Below are positions 1 to 12,362 of a DNA stretch of 64,000 nucleotides, piece after piece; position 1 is the stretch's first letter; the number at the start of each line of letters is the position of its first letter. The stretch is from Sacculina carcini (Eukaryota > Arthropoda > Thecostraca > Sacculinidae), in the NCBI GenBank assembly GCA_916048095.2, contig OU696583.1, positions 4,948,750 to 5,012,749 of the forward strand, written 5' to 3'. The notes beneath the pieces were generated by a model. The model was given only the letters and a program-made list of their open reading frames with translations. It did no database searches and had not been told where the DNA came from. The translations under genes were made by a program, and so were the position numbers.

Positions 1-890
1 TGTGGACGTATTGTGTAGTGCGGAATAGTGATTGATGTGTGCAGGTGTTGTTGCGTCTCACTATGTTCTTCAGTGTTAATTCAAGACTCAGATCAATGTA
101 TGATTTGGTTTTGGTTCAATGTATTGATTTTGGGCTTCTCAGGATGGGTACAGTCTAGGATGAATAAGTTACATTTGCAACAAAAGGTCACTCTACTAAT
201 CATTTAACCATACATAGTGAGCATATTGTTTATGTAATCATTAAACCATACATAGTGAGCATATTGTTTATGGCGAGTTTAGTATTGGTACATTATCATG
301 AGATTGACGTATTTATCGTGGTCTTATTGTGTTTATGTGTTAGATTATGTGTGTGTGCGTCTCTCTCTCTCTGTGTGTGTGTGTGTGTCAGTAGGTGTGG
401 ACTTGCGGATTGAACGATTGCTACCAGTTGTGCCAGGGTGTGAGTGCAAGTGGTACTACTATACCGGTTCGTTTACTCGCCGCCAGATCTGTTGACTGGA
501 GCCGACACCGGCCTGATAGAATCACCGGTGTGGCAGCTGCCAGGTGAGTTATTTTAGTGATTATTAATGGTCCAATAATTAATAATCCATTATTTATCAT
601 TCATGAGCTGGTTGTAGTTTTTCGCCGTTTATTCATGGTCTATGCTCATTTTCCTATTTGTTTTCCGGTAAGTTTTTTACTGTAACCTTTTTTCTGTACT
701 CTTGGCTGCGTCAAGTGATTGAGATTGGTTCGTGTCAATGCATATTGTCTGGTTTTCACTGATTACATAAAAAATAATTAAGGCAGTTTTGTCGTGGCAA
801 CAATTGCATTAATATCAGCAGCCAACAACAAACGGTGGTCTTAATTGTGATCCGCAAGCTTATTAAATGTGAGTTCGTAATATATATATA
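1..890. other. No gene recognised; flank of first Helitron
   Basis: No supported coding region. The stretch is TG-rich on the plus strand, has a short CT/TG microsatellite near 360-388 and a repeated phrase (ACCATACATAGTGAGCATAT) at about 208 and 246. A 65-residue open frame at 298-495 has low-complexity Cys/Val/Ser composition and no recognisable domain, so it is left out. The last ten bases are a TA run that forms the target of the adjoining Helitron. Confidence 0.6.
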
Positions 891-911
891 TCTATATATA
901 TAAAAGAGATC

Positions 912-998
<87 letters not shown>

Positions 999-3900
999 TG
1001 TGTGTCTGTCCAACCCTCCTTGGTCCATTTTCTATCAGCTATTATTTGGCCACCACTTGGCCTACCCGCTAACAATTTATACCATCACGTTGGAAATTTT
1101 CTTGTCTACACTTTAGATTGAATTTTAAATTTCAAAAATGAAATCAAAAAAAGTTATAGCGGTGGAAAGACAAAGTGAACCCTGAAAAATGCGAAGATGT
1201 TGGTCAATTTTCTGAAGACTACTCCTCCTAAACCAGCAATGGTACAACTATACAAATTATACCACTGTGTAGAAAATTTTCTGTTCTACTCAACGAATTA
1301 TAATTTATACCCAAAAATTAAATATGAAACATGTAAAATGGAAAAAAAATCAATCTACATTCAAAATTTTATTTAAACTCCACGCGTCCGATTTTCTATA
1401 CTTTTTTCTCTATTTCTCAAAAACTAATTATCACACATCTAAATAAATAATACCACCATGCTGGGAATTTTGTTTGCTACAACACGGTATAATTTTTAAT
1501 TTTCCAAAGTGTATTAAAAAAAAGTTACGGCGGTGTGAAGTGTAAATGACAAAGTCAAAAAGGCAAAATTAGCACACTAAAACGTGAATATTTTGGTCAA
1601 TATTCAACTATCCATTCCTCATACACCAGCAATAGTACAGCTATAAAATTATACTATTGTGTAGATAATTTTGTGTTCTACAAGAAAAGGTATAATTTAT
1701 ACCCACAAATGATACAAAAAATGTGTAAAATTGGCAAAATTCTTAAATACATCCATTATTCATTTTTCTACTATTTCTCAATAACTATTTGTTACACATA
1801 TAAATAAATTATACTATTGTGCTGGAAATCTTGTTGTCTACAATACGGTATAATTTTTTATTTTCCAAAGTATATCTGAAGGAAGTTACGGCTGTGTAAA
1901 GTCAAAAGGACATATTGCGAATTTGACAGCTATTATGCGCACTTGCGATTACACAGGAATATACTACTGTGTAGAAAATTTTGTGTTCTACAAGATAAGC
2001 TATAATTTATACCCACAAATGATACAAAAAACGTGTAAAATTGGCTAAATTCTCAAATACATCCAAAATTACGCTTGAACACCGGGCGACTAAAATTAAT
2101 TCATTTTTCTACTATTTCTCAGTAACTATTTGTTACACATAAAAATAAATTATACCATCGTGCTAGAAATCTTGTTTTCTACAATACGGTATAATTTTTA
2201 ATTTTCCAAAGTGTATCTGAAGGAAGTTACGGCGGTGTAAATTCAAAAGGACATATTGCCAATTTGACAGCTATTATGCGCACTTGCGATTACACAGGAA
2301 TATACACCGATTAAATTTCAATTACACAAAAATCACAATTAAGAATGCATCATATTAGCTCCTGTTTTAGCGGAAGCAGTAATCCGGAATTTTAGAGATG
2401 ACAGAAAGTTTCATTGTTTTGATAGTGTTACACTTCTAAATTACTACACACGAAGGACGGGTGTGAATTTCAGCAGTGTTGAGGGAAAAAACATCGTCAA
2501 TAATTAAAACAATAATTTACAAATTTGACTTTTTCTATTGGTCGTTTTTCATCAATTTTCTTTGTATTTGTTTCGTGTTTGAGTTCTGAATTATTCCGCA
2601 CGACGGGCAGCTTTAAATATGAGGCGGGTTGTGGAAAAACATGTTTTCTAAATTGAAACATAAATTTCACACTTAGACTTTTATATTGGCTAAATCTTTT
2701 CTATGGGTTTGTTTTTCTTTTTCAATTTGCACTAATTTTTATGAATTGAATATTAATTATATTTTATGAACTGTTCCGCACGACGGGCGGGCTTAAATTT
2801 ATCTATAAAGAGTGGGTTTAAATGATAGAGAGGTATATGATATTTTGCTAGCAGTAAATATTCTAGCGATAAATGTAGAATAGCTCTTGAGCAAATGATG
2901 GTGGAGAATGATGTGAACCTTCAAATATATTTTGCGATATGATGATATATGTATTAGGAATAATACGTGGCAGAATATAGATTGCATAATATAATATCGG
3001 CTGTAATATCAAGGGCTGTAATATCGGTGTAATCCAAAAAATAACAACTGTATGAATATGATGCATTAGTGGAAGCATTAACCGGGAATTATGAGATAAT
3101 ATTATGGAAAAAAGTTCATACATATACTAAAAAATTGTATTGTTATTTTGTGTTTACATTTCGAAATTATCCCTGACGACAGGCGGGCTTAAGTATGAGG
3201 CGGGTTGACTGAATAATATGCCGTCAATTATTAGAATAAGAATATGCAAATTCAGAACAGGAATTTCCTATTGGTATAGATTTTACAATTTAGAGTTTTC
3301 TATTAGACTGGCTGTTTGCATTTAAATATGTATTACTTTTGTTTTATTAATTGTTCCGCACGACGGGTGTGTGCAAACATTCAATTTTACCATGTGGAAT
3401 GAATCCATATACAAAACTCAAAAAGTGTGCCTTAAATGGTGTATAAATATATCGCATTATGCGACAAATGTGAGTTTAGCTGCCTTACAGTTTGGTTCCG
3501 ATATTATATTGGCGGGTTGAGAGAAAAGTATTGGTGGACCGCGTGTTTGAAATCCCTGGGTTAGATAATCTCAGTCTTCTGATTACAAATTATGATCGAA
3601 TCAGTCTATTTTGTGATCACAAACTAATGAGTTGAATCACCTCAGACTAGGCTGAGTGCGGTCAAGATTGAATGGTTGGGTTGGGTTGGGTAGGTTTGAC
3701 TCAGGTTATATTGGGTTTTAATGATAGCGGAAAATATATAAATTTTAGCAATAAATATTAGAGCGGTAAAAGTAAGATAGTGCTTGAGCAAATAATGTTG
3801 GGGAATCATGTTAAGTAATAAATATAGTTTGGAAACATTCTGAAGAAAAGATTTCATCATCTTTCATTGTTTGTTTCGTGTTTGTGTTCTGAATTATACC

Positions 3901-4510
3901 AAACGACGGGCAGATTTATATATAAAGCGGGTTGAGGGATAATATTTGTCATAATAAACAAAACTATTCACATTTAGACTTTTCTATTGGTTAAGATATT
4001 TATAGGTTTCATTTCTTGCTTTTCAATTTGCATTCATTATATTTTATGCATTTATTATGAATTTCATTGTATGAATTGTTCCGCACGACGGGCGGGTTTA
4101 AAAAAAGTGTTTCCATTTTTTAGTTCATTTTTCAAATGGTTCATTTAAAAAAAGGTAATTTCTTTCTAAATATAAATGCTCCGCGGGCAGCAGCTATAGA
4201 CAATAGAACGTTCAATTTCCCCTGTAGAATTAATCCATGTACAAAACCAATGGATTTGGCTTCAAGATCCAGAACGGATCGTGTTCGAGTTCTGAATTAT
4301 TCAGCACGACGGGCGGGTGTAAAAATGACCAAGGCGGACTGAGGGGAAATATTTTGTCGAAATAAAAATAATTAAACTTAGAATTTTTAATTGATTAATA
4401 TTTTTATGAGAGTACCCTATTTCATTTTTAATTTTCCATATTTTTTATGAATTGAATATTTTATTTCATGTTATGAATTGCTCCGCACAACGGGCGGGTT
4501 TTAATGCTAG
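891..4510 (+). mobile_element. Non-autonomous Helitron, complete copy
   Basis: The 5' end is TCTATATATATAAAAGAG and the 3' end is a GC-rich motif (CCGCACAACGGGCGG) followed by a short T/A stretch and GCTAG. The base before TC is A and the base after CTAG is T, the target signature of Helitrons, which transpose by a rolling-circle mechanism without target duplication. No Rep/helicase frame is present, so it would depend on an enzyme encoded elsewhere. Internal order is a TG microsatellite, a conserved leader of about 300 bp, roughly 310-bp repeats built around 'GTTACGGCGGTG', then roughly 180-200-bp repeats each containing a copy of the terminal motif. The same termini recur at 12363-16202, 22896, 38290-50422 and 50423-53975. 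Termini and flanks are seen directly; the class assignment is inferred from them. Confidence 0.85.
915..997. repeat. (TG)n microsatellite inside Helitron 5' end
   Basis: About 40 TG units lie directly after the terminal AGAGATCCTC. Other copies of the Helitron have shorter TG/CTG tracts at the same place (for example 22840-22875 and 53935-53950), so this is a family feature that expands and contracts. The apparent Cys-Val and Thr-His reading frames here are translations of the repeat. Confidence 0.9.
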
Positions 4511-4529
4511 TATATATATATATTGATTA

Positions 4530-5394
4530 CCGTACCACATGACGCCTGACACCCGTTGCAATACACACCACTCTTTACACCGCTCGCCCTGCTATCATAT
4601 GCGCCCGGCTCAAGGACGAACGCACGCGCATAAACACCAACGCTGCTTCGCGACCACTATCACTCATTTACCACACCCACCCTGATTCGCAAGAATCACC
4701 AGTCGCACATGTTCTAGGCGCATCCGTCGTTTGTTCCTCAAAGTCTGTTCCTGTCCACCAGCCTCCGCTTCAGAATGGCGAGCTGACATCGACTCAGGTG
4801 ATGATTCAACAGCTCCCCGGGATCACCTTGAGACGCCCGGCCTTCCTGGTCCACGGATGTTCCTCCGCCACGCGGCCTGATGTCTCACATGGATCGGAAT
4901 GCCGTCAACTTCCACAGGCAGATCTGACACTTGCGAAGTGACCACACCGTGCGAAGAACGAGAATCACATCTTGCTCCGGCTCGTCTGACCCAGACCCTG
5001 TTTCCGAAGTCGTACCCGCTTCCACGTTTGCGTGATCCTCCGTTCAGTTGTTTGCTGCCCGTTGCGTAATCGACGTGTTTCACCTTCACGTTGTAGCGAT
5101 AGACTGGACTAGCCGGTGTCGAAGCTTCGTTGACGTCATCCTGCGGTGATACCTTGTATAGATACAACGCCTCCTGGATCGAACACCGCTTCCTTGCCGC
5201 TATCACTTTCACGTTTCTATGGCTCCTCTCGACAATGCCATTTCCTTATGGTCTATATGCGCACCGGAACCACACGGACACGCTCCACTCGTGCAGCAAT
5301 CACCTGAACTCACAACTGCGAAATTGAGTGCCATTGTCCACAAGACATTCTGACGGAGCGCCACGTTCAACAAGAGAATATAAGAATTCACCAA
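4530..5394 (-). pseudogene. LTR-retrotransposon integrase C-terminal fragment
   Basis: Read on the minus strand across broken frames, the stretch shows an NGTQF-like integrase core motif, then GNGIVERSH (the region of the catalytic glutamate), then a C-terminal portion with QEALYLYKVSP, a VYRYNVKVKHVD strand, a NRVWVRRAGARCDSR segment and a VEVDGIPIHVR end. This order matches the integrase core plus C-terminal domain of an LTR-retrotransposon polyprotein. The longest surviving frame is 129 residues (4823-5212) and lacks protease, RT and RNase H. The rest is frameshifted. It is more GC-rich than its AT-rich Helitron neighbours, abuts a Helitron 3' end on the left and Helitron internal sequence on the right. 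Family (Ty3 or BEL) is not resolved. Confidence 0.6.
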
Positions 5395-5844
5395 TTTATA
5401 TTTTTATTGGTTAAGCTTTTTGTTTTTTATTCATTTGATTTTATTAATCGTTCCGCACTACGGGCGGGTTTAAGTATGAGGCTGTTCGAGTGAAATTTTT
5501 TTTGCCACATCTAAAATAAAACATTCATATATAGACTTTTCTATTGGTTAATACTTTTTATGAGTTTACTTTTTTCTTCTTAAAATTGTATTCGTTTTCT
5601 TTTATTATTTCAATGTGTATTTTAATTTATTTATTGTTCCGCACGACGGGCGGGTTTGAATATGAGGCAGGCTGAGGGAAAATAAATTCTGAAAATTAAA
5701 ATATAATTAATTAAATGTACTTTTCAATTGAATAACAAAATTAGAAGTGTACCCCTTTTGTTTTTTAATTTGTAATTTTTTATATATTAAATATGAATTT
5801 CATTTAAATAATTGTTCCGCACAACCGTCGGGTATAAATGCTAG
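5391..5844 (+). mobile_element. Helitron 3' fragment ending in CTAG
   Basis: Two to three internal repeat units containing GTTCCGCAC-ACGGGCGGG motifs lead into a second Helitron-like terminus (ATAAATGCTAG) followed by T. The 5' part is missing; sequence upstream is the integrase relic. Either this is a 5'-truncated separate copy, or the copy ending at 4510 once read through to this second end and carried the integrase fragment. Confidence 0.6.
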
Positions 5845-6200
5845 TAATGTTTATTGAATCATATGTATATAAATGCTATAATGTTTATTGAATCATATGT
5901 TTATAAATGCTATAATGTTTATTGAATCATATGTTTATAAATGCTATAATGTTTATTGAATCATATTTATTGTTGTTGTTGTTTATTGAATCATATTTAT
6001 TGTTGTTGCTGTTTATTGAATCATATTTATTGTTGTTGTTGTTTATTGAATCATATTTATTGTTGTTGCTGTTTATTGAATCATATTCATTGTTGTTGTT
6101 GTTTATTGAATCATATTTATTGGTGTTGTTGTTTATTGAATCATATTTATTTGTGTTGTTGTTACTTATTGAATCATATTTATATTTATTGTTGGATGTT
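5845..6200 (+). repeat. Minisatellite, 34-bp then 30-bp units
   Basis: Three to four units of about 34 bp (TTTATTGAATCATATGTTTA plus ATGCTATAATG) pass into about eight units of 30 bp (TTTATTGAATCATA followed by TTTATTGTTGTTG). The 30-bp unit is also present at 62100-62280, showing that it belongs to the retrotransposon 3' UTR. Confidence 0.85.
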
Positions 6201-6562
6201 TCTTATTGAATCATATTTATTGTTCTTGATTGTTATTTATTACTTATTTATTAATATTTATTCTTATTTATTGATGGCTGTTATTTACATAATCACATAT
6301 TTATTGATGATTGTTATTATTTATTGAGGAACGTGGGCGGAGTGACATTATGGATTGTTATCGGATGATGGTTTATTATTTATTGTTATTTATTTATTAT
6401 TTTCTTTCCAACTCTATTTCTAGACTTTTTTCTTTTCGAACTCTCTTTCTCTCTGAATCTTTTGGGCGCTTCCGGTACATAGGGCCACCTTAGGGTGGTA
6501 ATAGTGCTTGCACTCTTCTCATGCTACTGGATTTGCCTGTAATTAATAATAATAATAATAAA
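5845..6562 (+). mobile_element. 3' UTR-only copy of a non-LTR retrotransposon
   Basis: A 5'-truncated insertion corresponding to the 3' end of the element at 61006-62612. Both share the TTTATTGAATCATA minisatellite, then AGGAACGTGGGCGGAGTGAC, a pyrimidine-rich block, CTTCCGGTACAT, and the end GATTTGCCTGTA followed by AAT repeats. The simple-repeat tail and variable 5' truncation are typical of target-primed reverse transcription. No coding sequence remains; the Ile/Leu-rich and Cys-rich open frames here are translations of the minisatellite. Confidence 0.75.
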
Positions 6563-8150
6563 AATAGTATATATACCGTAAATGATCTTTTTATCCGGCA
6601 TGTCGGATTATTTTTCGACCCCCTGCGTATGGATGATTATAAGAGCCTGCCGGATTATTAGTAGAGATACGACCTAAAAAAACCGACGGTTTGATAAAAT
6701 AAACCGTTTTTTGCCAAAAAAAACATCGACCAAAAAACACTTTGTTTTTTTTGAAGAGTCGTGCAAATAATTCAAATTATGGAAATGATATATTTGGGAT
6801 GTTATATAAATTATTTTTTATCAACACATGAGTTATTTATGCTATTAGTGACCCTATCCAATTGAATTATCATTAAATATGCACAATATATTGGTTATAA
6901 TGTGTCTGAAAGCCCTAATATCATTGTTTGCACGGTACTGTGCGGCACTTCTATGTACAGTACAGTTTTACATTCAATTATTGAGTTAATCATTGTGTAA
7001 GAAAGCAGGGTTTGAGAATCGTTTTTTATGATAAAATCTGAAACTGTATAAAAAATACAACATGTTGCTTACTTTTTTATTTTTCTTACATATGACCTTT
7101 TTCCTACCAGAAATGAACTACGTTGATTATAATAAGTTTCATCATTTCATTCAGCAGATCAATTATTTGCATATATAAAAGTACAAACACTGCAGATATT
7201 TACACAAAGACTGCAAATATGCACACAAACTTAGTGTCCCTAATGAGACTTCGAATAAATGGGGGTCACATTAATCAGAGTGGCAATCCTGACCAGAAAA
7301 ATAGGCAATATTTTCGTGTAGGAAAAAAAACACTGAGGAAATATATTTACTGTACAAAAAGATATCTGAACACAAATAACTACATCAAAGAAACCATCAT
7401 CCATAAAACCAGTTCTAAAAACAGGTTACTAATGAAAAACCAAATAATTTGGCTTAACTTTCCTCGATCTGCCGCCATTTTTTCTAAATCTCTACATCTA
7501 CGAAAACCATTTTTAAAACAATATAATTTTGAAAAAACCATGGCTTAAAATAACAGTTTTAATCAAGTGGTTTAACCAGCCGCTTATACGTACCAGCAGG
7601 CTACTTGCTATACAAAAGGTATTTGAACGTACATCAATTAAATCAATCTTACATAGATACTGTTTTAGAAAACAATGTTTCATTAAATAAGCGTTAGTTT
7701 AAATAAACGTTTGTCAAAAAAACACTTGACCAACCAATTAACTTGCCTTGTTCTGCTGTCAACATTTTCTGAATATGTACATTAATAAAACGAATTTAAA
7801 ACCAATTTGAAAAACATCATTGCCTTTTTTTTAATAAAAACATGGTTTCTTTTAAAAACAACACATGATTACTCAATAAATTTGTTTTGTTCTGCTGACA
7901 AATTATTTCAAATATCCACAACATTAAAACCATCTTTAAAAACATGGGTTTTCTCAATGAAAAAACCTAAACCACCGGACCCGGATGCACTTGCAAACAG
8001 TCTGCTGAGGTATTTATTGATAAATATTTTTGTTTTTCATACTATTATCAAATTATCTTTGAAATAAGACACGTAAAGATGTAAAAAACATCAATTAAAC
8101 TCGTTTCTATGTACTAATTTTAAAAAACCCTACAAAAACATGTAAACATA
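6563..8150. other. AT-rich stretch, no gene recognised
   Basis: The plus strand becomes A-rich, with many AAAAACAT-like runs between about 7300 and 8150. Between 6580 and 6670 there is a fragment with TATCCGGCATGTCGGATTAT and a related CCGGATTATTAG copy that could be a transposon edge. Open frames of 141 residues (7123-7548) and 86 residues (7807-8067) have biased Lys/Asn/Ile composition and no recognisable motif, so they are not called as genes. Confidence 0.5.
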
Positions 8151-10805
8151 AAATGGAAAAAAATTAAATCTACATTCAAAATTTTATTTAAACTCCACGC
8201 GTCCGATTTTCTATATTTTTTTATCTATTTCTCAAAAACTAATTATCACACATCTAAATAAATAATACCATCATGCTGGGAATTTTGTTATCTACAACAC
8301 GGTATAATTTTTAATTTTACTGTGTATTAAAAAAAGTTACGGCGGTGTGAAGTGTAAATGACAAAGTCAAAAAGGCAAAATTAGCACAAAAAAACGTGAA
8401 TATTTTGCTCAATATTCCGCTATCTATATCTCATAAACCAGCAATGGTACAGCTATAAAAATTATTTCTATTGTGTAGATTATTTTGTGATCTACAAGAA
8501 ACGTTATAATTTATACCCACAAATGATAGAAAAACGTGTAAAATTGGCAAAATTCTTAAATACATCCAAAATAACACTTGAACACCGGGAGACTAAAATT
8601 AATTCATTTTTCTACTATTTCTCAGTAAATATTTGTTATACATAGAAATAAATTATACCATCGTGCTAGAAATCTTGTTTTCTACAATACGGTATAATTT
8701 GTAATTTTCCAAAGTATATCTGAAGGAAGTTACGGCGGTGTACAGTCAAAAATACATATTGCCAATTTGACAGCTATTATGCGCACTTGCGATTACACAG
8801 GAATATACTACTGTGTAGATGATTTTGTGTTCTACAAGATAAGTTATAATATATACCCACAAATGATACAAAAAACGTGTAAAATTGGCAAAATTCTCAA
8901 ATACATCCAAAAATACACTTGAACACCGGGCGACTAAAATTAATTCATTTTTCTACTATTTCTCAGTAAGTATTTGTTACACATAAAAATAAATTATACC
9001 ATCGTGCTAGAAATCTTGTTTTCTACAATACGGTATAATTTGTAATTCTCCAAAGTGTATCTCAAGGAAGTTACGTCGGTGTAAATTCAAAAGGACATAT
9101 TGCCAATTTGACAGCTATCATGCGCACTTGCGATTACACAGGAATATACTACTGTGTAGATAATTTTGTGTTCTACAAGATAAGTTATAATTTATACCCA
9201 AAAATGATACAAAAAACGTGTAAAATTGGCAAAATTCTCAAATACATAAAAAATCTCACTTGAACACCGGGCGACTAAAATTAATTCATTTTTCTACTAT
9301 TTCTCAGTAACTATTTGTTATACATAAAAATAAATTATACCATCGTGCTAGAAATCTTGTTTTCTACAATACGGTATAATTTGTTATTTTCCAAAGTGTA
9401 TCTGAAGAACGTTACGGCGGTGTAAAGTCAAAAGGACATATTACCAATTTGACAGCTATTATGCGCACTTGCGATTACACAGGAATATAAACCGATTAAA
9501 TTTCACTGAAGCCCAATCACAATTAAGAATGCATCATATTAGTTCCATATTCCTCCAGCTTCTGCACAAAGGGCGGGCTTTAATGCTAGATGGTGATGTT
9601 GACTTTTAAATATATTTTGAAAACATCATGATAAAAAAATTAGTCATTTTTCATTGTTTTGTGTCAGAGTTCTGAATTATTCAGCACGACGGGCAGGTTT
9701 AAATAGGATTTTGTTTTGGGTTTACTCTTTTCTTTATTAATTCATATTTATTTTCTCTTATGAATTGAATACAAATTTTATAGTATGAACTGTTTCGCAC
9801 GACGGGCGGTTTTACATGCTAGAATTTTCATTGTTTTGTACGTGTTAGTGTACTGAATTATTCTGCACGACGGGTAGGTTTAAATATGAGGTGGATTAAG
9901 GGAAAATATTTTGTCAAATTTATAATTAAAATATTCACATTTAGAGATTTTATTGGTGAACGTATTCACGGGTTCAATTTTTTGCTTTTTAATTCTTATA
10001 CAGTTTTTTCTATGGATTGAATATGCATTTTATTTTATGAATTGTTGAGCACGACGGGCGGGTTTCAATATGAGGCGGGTTAAAGGAAAATATGTTGTCA
10101 AAATAAAAATAAAATTAATTAAATTTAGACTTTTCAATTGAGTAAGATTTTAATGCGTATATCTGTTTTCTTTTTTAATTTGCAATATGTTTATGAATTA
10201 AATATGAATTTCATTTTATGAATTGCTCCGCACAACTGGCGGGTTTCAATGCTAGACGGTGATGTTAAGTTATAAATATATTTTGGAAACATTATGATGA
10301 AAAGGTGTAGTCATTTTTCATTGTTTCGTGTCTGAGTTCTGAATTATTCAGCACGACGGGCATGTATAAATATGAGGCGGTTTAGGCAAACTATTTTGTG
10401 AAAATAAATACGAAAATATAGAAATTTAGACTTTTTCATGGGTTTACTCCACTCTTTTTTAATTCATATTCCTTTTCTCTTATGAATTGAATACAAAATT
10501 AATAGTATTAATTGTTTCATACGACGGGCGGGTTTACATTCTAGAATTTTGATTATTTGTTACTGGTTTGTGTTCTGAATTATTCCGTACAATGGGTGGG
10601 TTTATATATGAGGCGGGTTGAGGGAAAATATTTTTGTCAAAATAAAAATAAAAATATTCACACTTGGACTTTTCTATTGAGTAAGACACATATGAGTTTT
10701 CATTTTTCTTTTTTAATTTGGAATATTTTTGTGAATATCAATTTTTAATAAATATTAATTTCATTTTATGAATTCCTCCGCACAACGGGCGGGTTTTAAT
10801 GCTAA
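8151..10805 (+). mobile_element. Helitron, 5'-truncated copy (left arm of inverted pair)
   Basis: It joins the family internally (AAAATGGAAAAAAATT onward), lacking the TC end and TG tract. It carries about four of the roughly 310-bp GTTACGGCGGTG units and about six CCGCACGACGGGCGG-type units, and ends in TTTTAATGCTAA before T, a CTRR-compatible variant of CTAG. The last unit has the unusual form AATTCCTCCGCAC, shared in reverse complement by the copy starting at 12363. Confidence 0.75.
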
Positions 10806-11353
10806 TATATATATCTATATATCGTACATCGCTTCTTTTTATGTATGTTGTTTCGATGTATGTGAGGTTAGGTATCACACAGTGTTGTGGAACGCGGAGT
10901 CATTGTACTGCGCTGGTCTGAATGCAGGACAAATGGGTCATCACAAGGACGAGACCAAGGACAAGCGCTTCCTGACTCCCAGGAAGGTCAGAAATATACC
11001 TAGTCTCTTGGTGTTAACTCATGCATTTACTAAACGGCGCATTATATTTATCTTACCGGTTTGTTAAATCCTGCTATATCATTGTCCCGCCAATTAGTAT
11101 TTCCAAAATCGTTATTTCACGTAATCCAACGTAAATGTGTACACACTGTTCGTAACGACTTGATCCTCGAATTTTATCTATACCGTGTTTATTCGCGTAA
11201 TAGTGTGGCTTTTATTGTTTTGGCTGTCAAAAGTTAATTTAGTTACTTTTTCACATAAAGGTCACTTTTTCATAAGCTACCTAACACTGCATGAACAACT
11301 TATGTACGATAATTAAACAAGTGAATTGGTTACCAAAAGCAAGTTTTTCATCC

Positions 11354-12290
11354 TTAACTCTTTCCCGACAATTGGGTGGCTAACCACCCATAGGACTTTG
11401 TGCAGCTTTTGTCAACTACACAGCGACAACTACAGAGCGATTGTGACAGAATATCTCGATTAAGTTTTTTCCATTACTAGGGATCTATATGTTGGGTTAG
11501 TGGTGTTTTTTGGTAATTCTGATAAAAACATGGGGTAAAAGTTCTATTAAATTCGTCGACTACTGATATTTTAATTTACTAATATTTGAGTAAGCATAAG
11601 TTCTATCTTTTTAGAAGGATGCCATTGAGGGTTGATTTTCATTGAAGATACTGTTCCTAAGAATGCATGCAGAAAAAATCAAAACTGCTATTTCCTAAGG
11701 AACCACAAAATTTACATTTAAAAATTGGGTGTTCAGCCACCCAAATGTCGGCAAGTGCTACGTAATGTCCCCGAAGATAGTTTGTTTCGTGTACAACTGA
11801 GGGATGCCTAATACAGTATGCACGAGATTATCCTACGGCAAATTTCATTGCATGTGGGTAGACGCTCATGTAATGTCTCATTGTGTTCCTTTTTGCATTC
11901 TGGTGAGTTTCTGTATATGGTTTTGCAAATGCCTAATCTTCGCCAGATATTTTTTTTGGTGAGCTATGACGAGTCAATTCAATTACTGGATGCTGATTTG
12001 AGTGATGAAGACGAGTTGGTTCGGCTTGATGATGAGGATGTCGGATTTCTGAGCATCGACCCTGGCCCTGGTGGAGCCCAAGCCCAATTGTTGGCTTAGA
12101 CAACGATTGGCTTGGCCAACTGTTGGCTTGGTCGATTGGTCAGACGAAGCCAATTGTTGTCTAAGCCAACAGTTGGCCAAGCCAATCGTTGGCTTGGCCA
12201 ACAATTGTCCCGAAAACCGAGGTTGAAAATGTTAGATTTTTCAAGACAATTGGCGGAGAGAGGACGATCCGCCAAGCGATGCGATTAGGT
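11354..12290 (+). pseudogene. piggyBac-like transposon 5' portion
   Basis: A TTAA (11354-11357) is followed by CTCTTTCCCGACAATT, resembling the end of piggyBac-type elements, which target TTAA. It is followed by a GGGTGG-CTAA-CCACCC hairpin, and a related inverted motif (GGGTGTTCAGCCACCC) sits near 11725. Downstream, around 11970-12100, an open frame encodes an acidic segment (DLSDEDELVRLDDEDVG) of the sort found at the N-terminus of piggyBac transposases; it ends at TAG after 93 residues. No DDE catalytic region and no matching right end is visible, so it is a broken remnant. Identification rests on the end sequence and acidic stretch and is tentative. Confidence 0.4.
12080..12210. repeat. 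Palindromic minisatellite (TTGGCTTGGCCAA)
   Basis: Repeated blocks of CAATTGTTGGCTT, CGATTGGCTTGGCCAAC and their reverse complements alternate. The first half is close to the reverse complement of the second, so the region could fold into a long hairpin. It lies directly after the acidic piggyBac-like frame and may have expanded within it. Confidence 0.75.
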
Positions 12291-12362
12291 ACCTGTGCTA
12301 CCTGGTTGTTAGTGTATATGTGCCTTTTTAACGGGACTATGTATTTGTATTTGATTTTATTA

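Larger units (their letters stand above)
10806..12362. other. Spacer between inverted Helitron copies
   Basis: About 1.5 kb of different sequence separates the two opposed Helitron 3' ends. The first ~550 bases hold no recognisable gene. From about 11354 there is a piggyBac-like relic with a palindromic minisatellite after it. Confidence 0.5.

Noticed and set aside
756..1121. Open frames encoding Cys-Val or Thr-His repeats on both strands
   Set aside because: They translate the (TG)n microsatellite in the Helitron 5' end and have no other content.
5922..6327. Leu/Ile/Tyr and Cys/His/Asn repeat proteins of 95-123 residues
   Set aside because: They are in-frame readings of a 30-bp minisatellite (a multiple of three) in a retrotransposon 3' UTR; the same occurs at 62085-62357.
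7123..7548. A 141-residue open frame
   Set aside because: AT-rich, Lys/Asn-biased, no domain and no neighbour to support it.
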